Shown piece by piece: positions 8,929 to 15,881 of a stretch of 43,792 nucleotides of DNA. The position numbers and the translations under genes were made by a program. The stretch spans positions 1 to 43,792 of the IMG/VR virus record IMGVR_UViG_3300027608_001459, one strand, 5' to 3'. This DNA is from a virus. Positions within the stretch are counted from its first letter, which is position 1; every line of letters starts with the position of its first letter. The notes under the pieces were generated by a model that was not told where the DNA came from, searched no databases, and worked only from the letters and a program-made list of their open reading frames with translations.

Positions 8929-11900
8929 ATGACAGTACTAACATTCCCAACAAATCCAATACTAGGGCAACAATATGCAGCACCTAATGGGATTCAATAT
9001 GTGTTCGACGGTGTAAAATGGATAGTTGAAACAACTAGCTCATCGTCAGCAGCAGTGACTAATTCAGTGCAGGATAGGGTTGCTCCTATGTTTGTTACTG
9101 GTGATCATACAGGTATTACCTTTACATACAATGCAGCTACAAATGTAATGAGCGCAGAAGTTGCCGGATCAACTTTTAACGGTGATTATGACGACCTAAT
9201 TAACAAACCAACTCTATTTGTTGGTCCAGGTTCAGCCACTGACAATGCAATTGTTAGATTTGATGGTACAACAGGAACTCTTGCACAAAATAGCTTGGTC
9301 ACTGTCAGCGATACCGGTGCAATAGTTGCGCCACAGGTAGGCAGCGTTATTCCATTTTACTTTGCTAATCAAGCAGCCTTTCCAAGTGCCGGTACCTATC
9401 ATGGTGCTGTTGCACACAGTCACAGTGATGGTAAGATGTACTTTGCACATGGTGGTGTTTGGAATGCTTTGGCCAACGCCAGTGAGTTATTCAGCGGCAA
9501 CTATGACAACCTAAGTAATAGGCCAACTATTCCACCTGCATATACTTTACCCACAGCATCAACCACAGTACTGGGTGGTGTAAAAGTTGACGGCACAACT
9601 GTTACAATTACAGACGGAGTTATTAGTTCAGTTGGCGGCGGTAGCGGTGGTGGCGGTGATGCCAACATCTGGGTACAGACATTTGAATCTGAGGACGGTG
9701 CTCCAACAGACGTTGTGGGAATAGCAATCAGTGTAGAATACGATAGTGCGGGCAATGTCATTAGTTTGTTTACTCATAGCAATGCAGTTGGTAATAATTA
9801 TTATTCCGTGGGCAAGTACACCACCACAGGTACCAAGATATGGACAGCAAGATTTGCAGATGGATTTGACACAGACGGTTGGGGTTTAGCAGTAGACAAC
9901 AACAGCAACTCAATATATGTGGCAGGTCAAACTACTCCAGAAACAGGATATAGTGTGTCCACACTGACCAAACTTGACAGCAGTGATGGCACCATTGAGT
10001 GGAGCAAGACCTATGACTTTGGATTTGCGAGTCAAAGTGCTGTTGTGGATGTAGACAGTGATGGTAATCCCATTATGGTGGGATATGCCAGCAACGGTAA
10101 TGACAATTATATCACCACTACCAAAGTCGCTGCCGCAGACGGCACAATAATATGGTCAAGAGCATTAGACGGACAAAACGATGAAGAAGCCTATGGTATG
10201 GCAGTGGGACCTACGGGTGAGGTTGTGGCTGTTGGTTATATGGAGTCATTTGGAGTACAGGATGCGGCTGCAACCTTATACACTGAGCCTGCGAGCAATC
10301 CACTATGGACTGTAGGCGGTTCAATAATATCTTTGGATGGCGTCACAGCAGATTACTCTTTCACTGACGGTGTTCCCACATTTACCAATGTGGTTGATAC
10401 TGTGGGTGGCAGATCAGTGGACGATGTAATTATCACTGTGTTAGGTGGCAACCTTGGCGGCGTTACTGGTGTAGATGATATGGTCGTCAAAGTTGCCACA
10501 TTGGCCGCTAACGACACTGATAATCGTATGTTGGTGGTCAAGTATGCTGCCAACGGAACTATCGCTTGGCAAAAGGCCATACAGTTTGATGCGGGCTTTG
10601 ACTGCCGTGGAGCAGATGCTGACATTGACAGCGACGGTAACATCTATGTTACTGGCAGTTATCGATATAGTTTTGAAAGCGGAACAACCAGTGCTCTCAG
10701 CATACTTAAACTGGACAGCACAGGTGTGAAACAGTGGAGTAGACGAGTAACAGGCAACTGTGATACATTTGGCGTCAGTGTGGTGGTTGGTGCTGATGAT
10801 AAACTGTACTTGTCAGCCATGACTGGCAACAACAATGATGCGAACAACGCTTATACCTGGGTCGCAGCCAAATATGGCATTAATGGCACAGTAGAATGGC
10901 AAAGACTCATAGACAATACCACAGGTTGGTCATTTACTGGCGACATCTTTCTCGGCGACGGTGGCGGCAGTAACATAGCAGTCAAACAGGACTATGTGGT
11001 ACTTGCGGGCGGCTTCGGTGATCTCATAAACAGTGGCGTACCACATGCCACATTGGTACAGGTTGCGGCCACTGGAGATGTGTTCTCTGTGGGCGACTGG
11101 GACTTCACAGCGGCTTCATTCAGCGGTGTACTCAACAGTTCAGCCAGTGATATCACAGTGGTCAACGCTGGTAAAACTGACACAGACAATGTGTCAAACA
11201 TAAATGTTTCCACTGTTACTCTACAGTTTGACAGTAGTGCCTTCTTGATAGGCACGCTGTACTCAGCGGGCGACAGCAGTGACCGATTGGTCAACGGTGC
11301 TCATGAAGTTGTATTGGGAGCAAGTGGCACAGTGACATTGCCAGCAGGTGGTACTATCACTGAAGGCTACGTTACCAGTAATCCCACAATACAACTTACT
11401 CCAGCAACGCCAGATGTTGCCAGTCAGAAGTTGGTGATCAAGGGCGGCGGTTCATATGATTATACCGACAATGGTATAAACATAAATTATTATACTAATA
11501 CTGCTATAGTCGGTGATACTCTTACTTTCTATATCAATTCACCTACTTACGCTGGTCAAACGCTCTACTGGTGGATCTACCCAGAGGGTGCTAACATATC
11601 AGATCCAGGATCAGGCACAGTGGTATTGGATGGCAATAGCGGCACTATTAGTTTTGAACTAGACAGTGATGACAATGAGTTTACTCTGCGTGTGTCACCT
11701 GAAGCCAACAACTATGACCCTGCGAGTTTAGGTGTTGAATCAGGCTTGATTAACCCTGACGCACCTACATTTGATTTTGAGCATCACCTACACTTGACCA
11801 CAGGCAACTTGGCTGAAACCAGTATCTTCTTAGGCACTGATGATCACAATGTTCGTACTACAACTGATGGCAATATACAAATAACCACTCCTAACACAAG

Positions 11901-12891
11901 CAACAATGTTTGGAATTTTGATGTTGCTGGAGATTTAAATCTACCAGATAACGGTGGTATAGTGTTTGACCGCAACAACACAACAATACGTGTGGGCATG
12001 GGCTTCCACATTGCCAGTGGTGAAGGTATCAGTCTTGACGCTATTGATCAAAATGCTATACTAACTCTAAGTGGTGCTGGTAATGGTCCAGTAAATCAAA
12101 CTTATAACAAAACTAACGATACACTTTATACAGGTAATGACAACAGTAGTGTCACTGTAGAAAATCTAGGCGGCACTTGGAATGTACTCATAGCTGGTGA
12201 CAGCAAATACACCAGCAATGATCTCATCGGGTGGGCTCTAAGTACTGGACCTGGACCTGTGCCAGTTGGAGTATTATCAAATGGCTATAAAAGTTGGGTA
12301 TTTTCTCCAACTGGTAATTTAACATTCCCGGATGGTACTACAAACTCAGGCGATACAGTTATTTCAACCAGCACTTATAATATACAAAGTATTGGCAATA
12401 CACTAATTCAAACCAGTGCCAATGCCGGCGCAAAGACTTGGACATTTGGTACAAATGGTTCATTAACATTCCCAGATACTACTGTACAGACCACAGCCTG
12501 GGCAGGTGGTCGTGTTGTTGCAGTACCTACTGCTAGTATAGGTGCCGCAGGAGATAAGCAAGGAGATTTAGCATTTAATAATTCCTACATATATTATTGT
12601 ACTCAAAATTTTACACCATCTAGTTATTCTTCTACGATTGTCTTAACGTATTCAGGTACATATCCTACTATAGTAAAAGGCAGTATTCCTCAACCACAAG
12701 CAGGATGGGAGTTAATTCATGATGGAAATACTTATATTTTAGATGCTAATGCTACCGAAGGAAATCCAGGCGAATGGTCCTTATCATTATCAAGTAGTAT
12801 ATCAGTAACTATTGGTGATAGCGTTACAATTGGGCCAGCATCAGTTCCAAATATTTGGAAGCGTGTAGCCTGGAGTGGAGACACTTGGTAA
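8929..12891 (+). CDS. Beta-propeller-containing virion adhesin (1320 aa)
   Basis: ATG 8929 is preceded by GGAGC. The N-terminus (FPTNPILGQQYAAPNGIQYV, then FDGVKWIVE) and HSHSDGKMYFAHGGVWNAL are the short Trp units common in marine phage fibres. Residues about 284-677 form a run of blade-like repeats: K-(Y/L)-(T/D)-x-(T/S)-G-x-x-x-W-x-(A/K), followed by D-(S/N)-(D/N)-(S/G)-N-x-(I/P)-(Y/M)-V-(A/T)-G, typical of SBBP-type beta-propellers. The C-terminal part has two FPD-T-x-TTAW-type motifs (GSLTFPDTTVQTTAW near 1180). The propeller coding region is visibly richer in G+C than the flanks. The stop overlaps the next start (TAATG), so the desaturase is probably translationally coupled. Role inferred: virion surface binding protein. 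Confidence 0.82.
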   Translation: MTVLTFPTNPILGQQYAAPNGIQYVFDGVKWIVETTSSSSAAVTNSVQDRVAPMFVTGDHTGITFTYNAATNVMSAEVAGSTFNGDYDDLINKPTLFVGPGSATDNAIVRFDGTTGTLAQNSLVTVSDTGAIVAPQVGSVIPFYFANQAAFPSAGTYHGAVAHSHSDGKMYFAHGGVWNALANASELFSGNYDNLSNRPTIPPAYTLPTASTTVLGGVKVDGTTVTITDGVISSVGGGSGGGGDANIWVQTFESEDGAPTDVVGIAISVEYDSAGNVISLFTHSNAVGNNYYSVGKYTTTGTKIWTARFADGFDTDGWGLAVDNNSNSIYVAGQTTPETGYSVSTLTKLDSSDGTIEWSKTYDFGFASQSAVVDVDSDGNPIMVGYASNGNDNYITTTKVAAADGTIIWSRALDGQNDEEAYGMAVGPTGEVVAVGYMESFGVQDAAATLYTEPASNPLWTVGGSIISLDGVTADYSFTDGVPTFTNVVDTVGGRSVDDVIITVLGGNLGGVTGVDDMVVKVATLAANDTDNRMLVVKYAANGTIAWQKAIQFDAGFDCRGADADIDSDGNIYVTGSYRYSFESGTTSALSILKLDSTGVKQWSRRVTGNCDTFGVSVVVGADDKLYLSAMTGNNNDANNAYTWVAAKYGINGTVEWQRLIDNTTGWSFTGDIFLGDGGGSNIAVKQDYVVLAGGFGDLINSGVPHATLVQVAATGDVFSVGDWDFTAASFSGVLNSSASDITVVNAGKTDTDNVSNINVSTVTLQFDSSAFLIGTLYSAGDSSDRLVNGAHEVVLGASGTVTLPAGGTITEGYVTSNPTIQLTPATPDVASQKLVIKGGGSYDYTDNGININYYTNTAIVGDTLTFYINSPTYAGQTLYWWIYPEGANISDPGSGTVVLDGNSGTISFELDSDDNEFTLRVSPEANNYDPASLGVESGLINPDAPTFDFEHHLHLTTGNLAETSIFLGTDDHNVRTTTDGNIQITTPNTSNNVWNFDVAGDLNLPDNGGIVFDRNNTTIRVGMGFHIASGEGISLDAIDQNAILTLSGAGNGPVNQTYNKTNDTLYTGNDNSSVTVENLGGTWNVLIAGDSKYTSNDLIGWALSTGPGPVPVGVLSNGYKSWVFSPTGNLTFPDGTTNSGDTVISTSTYNIQSIGNTLIQTSANAGAKTWTFGTNGSLTFPDTTVQTTAWAGGRVVAVPTASIGAAGDKQGDLAFNNSYIYYCTQNFTPSSYSSTIVLTYSGTYPTIVKGSIPQPQAGWELIHDGNTYILDANATEGNPGEWSLSLSSSISVTIGDSVTIGPASVPNIWKRVAWSGDTW
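9781..10960 (+). repeat. Beta-propeller blade repeats (SBBP-like) in the 8929 adhesin
   Basis: At least four units are readable: those containing GTKIWTARF, GTIEWSKTY, GTIIWSRAL, GTIAWQKAI, GVKQWSRRV and GTVEWQRLI each pair with a D-x-D/N-x-N-(I/P)-x-V-(T/A/V)-G strand. The units diverge at DNA level. Base composition is shifted: by hand count 35 of 60 bases in 11041-11100 are G or C, against 20 of 60 in 7981-8040. Confidence 0.6.
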
Positions 12892-13595
12892 TGGAAATTA
12901 TCTTAGCAACACTCTTAATGACACACTTGACAATAGTGTCAGTTACCCTGTATCTACATCGTTGTCAAGCACATAGAGGAGTTGAGTTCCATCCTGCGGT
13001 AAGCCATTTCATGCGATGCTGGCTATGGCTAACAACAGGTATGACCACTAAAGCATGGGTAGCAGTACACCGAAAACATCATCAAAACACAGACGTAGAA
13101 GGCGATCCACATAGTCCACACGTATTTGGCATCAAACGATTACTACTAGGTGGATGGAGTTTGTATCACGAAGCAACAAAAGATCCTAACATGGTTATTA
13201 AATACGGGGCAGGGACTCCTAAAGATCGTGCCGAAGTTTTCTACACTAGATATCACCGCCATGGCATTCTTGTAATGCTGGTTATAGACCTATTGTTATT
13301 TGGGCCATGGGGTTTTCTAGTGTGGGGTGTTCAGATGATATGGATTCCGTTCTGGGCCGCTGGATTCATTAACGGAATCGGCCATTGGTGGGGTTACCGT
13401 AATGGGGAAACTGACGATCACAGTCGCAATGTAAGTCCGGTGGGAATTTTAATCGGTGGCGAGGAACTGCACAATAACCACCACTTAGATCCTGCAAGTC
13501 CTAAGTTTAGCCGTAAATGGTATGAATTTGACATAGGGTGGTTTTATATACGCACTTTAAGTCTGCTAGGTTTAGCAAAAGTACGCACCAGCTAA
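12891..13595 (+). CDS. Membrane fatty-acid (acyl-CoA-type) desaturase
   Basis: ATG 12891 shares its A with the stop of the preceding adhesin gene (TAATG); longer starts would lie inside that gene. The 234-residue product has all three histidine boxes of the di-iron desaturases: HRCQAH (23-28), HRKHH (60-64) and HNNHH (194-198). Hydrophobic segments near residues 3-20 and 125-165 fit membrane-spanning hairpins. The family uses O2 and reducing power to put a double bond (commonly delta-9) into acyl chains at the membrane. At 234 aa it is shorter than the roughly 280-380 aa of most bacterial and eukaryotic members. Its place between two fibre genes is unusual. Substrate cannot be predicted. It may alter host membrane fluidity during infection (inference). 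Confidence 0.88.
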   Translation: MEIILATLLMTHLTIVSVTLYLHRCQAHRGVEFHPAVSHFMRCWLWLTTGMTTKAWVAVHRKHHQNTDVEGDPHSPHVFGIKRLLLGGWSLYHEATKDPNMVIKYGAGTPKDRAEVFYTRYHRHGILVMLVIDLLLFGPWGFLVWGVQMIWIPFWAAGFINGIGHWWGYRNGETDDHSRNVSPVGILIGGEELHNNHHLDPASPKFSRKWYEFDIGWFYIRTLSLLGLAKVRTS

Positions 13596-13598
13596 ATA
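13591..13598 (+). promoter_or_regulatory. Late-promoter-like octamer (GCTAAATA)
   Basis: Ends 19 bases before ATG 13618, with GAGAG between. Overlaps the desaturase stop codon. Same octamer as at 28402. Confidence 0.35.
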
Positions 13599-13617
13599 TA
13601 GTATATGAGAGCGAACT

Positions 13618-14475
13618 ATGGCAATACAACCAATTAATTTAGGAACTTACGCAAACGACGGCACTGGCGACGACTTGCGATCAGCTTTTCAGAAAGTTAA
13701 TGCTAATATTTTAGAATTAGCCAGTACAGTCTACGGAGCAAACGTAGGAGCAGTTCCGCCAACGTCGGGAGTCTATGAAGGTGAACTATGGTGGAGTACT
13801 GTAGAAGGTAGAATGTACATCAAATACGGGACTACATGGGTTGATGCAAGTCCTGCTGACGGATTTGTAGAGTATGACATTTCAGCAGTGGCAACCACCG
13901 GTGGAGTAAACGTTAGACTAAGCGGTACAGACTTATCACAAGATGATATTAAAATTGCAGCTGGTGCAAACATTCTAGTTACTAGAACAGATGCAAATAC
14001 TATTACACTGAGTGCTCCTAGTTTTACTGGAAACGTTACAGGTAACTTAACTGGTAATAGTGCAGGAATTCATACTGGTAGTGTTATCGGAGATACTACT
14101 GGATTTCATACAGGCAGTGTGACAGGCGATGTTACGGGCAATCTTACTGGTTATGTAAACGGCAATGTTACAGGAAATGTAACTGGCAACCTAACTGGTG
14201 ATAGTTTTGGAATTCATACCGGCAGTGTTGTTGGTAATGTAAACGGATCAGTAACTGGCAATGCAGGATCAGTTACCAATGGTGTATATACAACATCAAG
14301 CATTAATGCGTTAGTAGATGTTAATACTGTATCAACTCCTCCAACTTCAGGTCAAGCATTAGTTTGGAATGGAACTAATTGGGTTCCAGGTACAGTTGCT
14401 ACCAGTGGTGGCGGGTTAGATTTTGGAACATTTTCAGCACCGGCTGGATTTACATTAGATTTTGGAACATTTTAA
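13618..14475 (+). CDS. Short-repeat virion fibre protein with adhesin N-terminal module (285 aa)
   Basis: ATG 13618 follows a GAGAGCG element. Residues 9-35 (YANDGTGDDLRSAFQKVNAN) repeat the module of the 132 and 7641 proteins, and GELWWSTVEGRMYIKYGTTW plus VDASP repeats the Trp unit of 7641. Residues about 140-225 are a run of short G-N/D-V-T-G-N-L-T-G units alternating with GIHTGSV or GFHTGSV, likely a beta-solenoid or trimeric stalk. PPTSGQALVWNGTNWVPG follows, then a C-terminus with two LDFGTF copies. This is a typical fibre architecture. No enzymatic motif is visible. Confidence 0.8.
   Translation: MAIQPINLGTYANDGTGDDLRSAFQKVNANILELASTVYGANVGAVPPTSGVYEGELWWSTVEGRMYIKYGTTWVDASPADGFVEYDISAVATTGGVNVRLSGTDLSQDDIKIAAGANILVTRTDANTITLSAPSFTGNVTGNLTGNSAGIHTGSVIGDTTGFHTGSVTGDVTGNLTGYVNGNVTGNVTGNLTGDSFGIHTGSVVGNVNGSVTGNAGSVTNGVYTTSSINALVDVNTVSTPPTSGQALVWNGTNWVPGTVATSGGGLDFGTFSAPAGFTLDFGTF
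14032..14290 (+). repeat. GNVTGNLTG / HTGSV short tandem repeats in a fibre gene
   Basis: Roughly 9-codon units encode variants of GN(V/L)TG; the HTGSV variant appears three times, spaced by GIH or GFH. The repeats are imperfect in DNA, spaced by coding periodicity, and in frame with the CDS. Confidence 0.75.
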
Positions 14476-14491
14476 AGGTTAGGAGATAATA

Positions 14492-15880
14492 ATGGCATTA
14501 CAAATTAGAAGAGGCCTTGAGGCAAATCGATCAGCAGTTACTCCTGACGAAGGCGAATTCTTATACACTACTGATCAAAGTAAATTATATGTTGGAAACG
14601 GTACTACTCCAGGTGGCGTACTTATTACTGGGAGCGGGATTAACAGTGTTGTTGAAGATACCACTCCACAACTAGGAGGAGCATTAGATGTCAATGGATT
14701 TAAAATTGTTAGCACAGGCAATGGCAACATTGAATTAGATCCAGATGGTACTGGTGACGTTATACTACATGGTAATTTAACAATTGATGTCAATGGTAAC
14801 GTTACTAAAACTGGTGAATTAAATATTAGTCCGACTAGTTTTACAACTTTCGGCAGTAATAATGCGTCAATCGACGGTAATGTTTTTATTACTAGAAATA
14901 GTTACTCAACAGGAACGGCCGCCGGATTTACTTTTGCTCAACATCATAACACTGCAGACGCTGTAAATTTTACATTTTATAGAAGTAGAGGAACAGGAAA
15001 TTCCCAAGCAGTGGTTTCAAATGGTGATGACATAGTTGATCTTGCATTTGTTGGTCATGATGGCACTAGTACTCCTATAGGTGCAGGAAATATTTCTTGT
15101 CAAGTAGACGGAACTGTTAGTAGTGGAATAATTCCAGGTAGATTTAGATTTGCATTACACGATGGTGTAACTAGTGGAGCACTAGGATTACGAGCAGTAG
15201 CAGAATTAAATTCAGCGGGCGTATGGAAGGTCAACAGTATACAAAACTACAGCGGCTCTAACTTAACTGTCACAGCTACTACTGTTAACATTGCAGGGGA
15301 CCTACAACTTAACGCTCAGGGCGATTTAAGATTTGCGGATGCAGATTCTAGTAACTATGTAGCATTCCAAGCGGCTGCCACAGTCGCTGCCAACGTGACT
15401 TGGACACTACCTAGCGCAGACGGAACTGTTGGTCAGGTGTTAACAACCAACGGTGGTGGTACATTAAGTTGGTCAACTGCATCGGGAGGATCAGGGCTAG
15501 TATCAAGAGCTAGTCTAACACCAGTAACTACTGCAGCATTAGCCAGCGGAGCAAGTGAAAATCTTATGATTACTGGCTACAAAGGATATGTTTTGTATAA
15601 AATTGAAACTTCGTCAGCAGCTTGGGTAAGATTGTATTCTAGTACTGCGGCCAGGACAGCAGATGCTAGTAGATTAGAAGGAACTGATCCACTACCAGGT
15701 GCAGGTGTTATTGCTGAAATTATATCTACAGGGTCACAGACTATTTTAATAACTCCAGGCGCACTTGGCTTTAGTACAGAAACAACTCCTAGTATACAAA
15801 TACCTTGCACTATAACAAATAAATCTGGAGCAACAACTACTATTACCGTTACATTGACTGTTCTACAAATTGAGGTATAA
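14492..15880 (+). CDS. Virion fibre protein with Mtd-like N-terminal unit (462 aa)
   Basis: ATG 14492 has a good AGGAG ribosome site 8 bases upstream. The N-terminus, MALQIRRGLEANRSAVTPDE then GEFLYTTDQSKLYVGNGTTP, is the R-R-G...P-x-x-G-E-x-x-x-T-T-D-x-x-x-L-(Y/F)-V-G-x-G motif found at the start of many phage tail-fibre and tropism-determinant proteins. A beta-rich body with DVNGFKIVSTGNGNIELDPD follows. GTVGQVLTTNGGGTLSWSTA near residue 310-330 is another widespread fibre unit. The C-terminal 100 residues look like a separate globular domain. Probably part of the adsorption apparatus. The stop is followed 1 base later by the next ATG. Confidence 0.8.
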   Translation: MALQIRRGLEANRSAVTPDEGEFLYTTDQSKLYVGNGTTPGGVLITGSGINSVVEDTTPQLGGALDVNGFKIVSTGNGNIELDPDGTGDVILHGNLTIDVNGNVTKTGELNISPTSFTTFGSNNASIDGNVFITRNSYSTGTAAGFTFAQHHNTADAVNFTFYRSRGTGNSQAVVSNGDDIVDLAFVGHDGTSTPIGAGNISCQVDGTVSSGIIPGRFRFALHDGVTSGALGLRAVAELNSAGVWKVNSIQNYSGSNLTVTATTVNIAGDLQLNAQGDLRFADADSSNYVAFQAAATVAANVTWTLPSADGTVGQVLTTNGGGTLSWSTASGGSGLVSRASLTPVTTAALASGASENLMITGYKGYVLYKIETSSAAWVRLYSSTAARTADASRLEGTDPLPGAGVIAEIISTGSQTILITPGALGFSTETTPSIQIPCTITNKSGATTTITVTLTVLQIEV

Positions 15881-15881
15881 T

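Noticed and set aside
14032-14290. CRISPR-like repeats
   Set aside because: Units are 27-base multiples in frame, imperfect and without spacers; they encode GN-V-T-G fibre repeats.
15854-15881. TTGACT-16-TATAAT directly before ATG 15882
   Set aside because: The transcript would start inside the protease gene, the -10 is made of the upstream stop and spacer, and a normal GAGG ribosome site is present.
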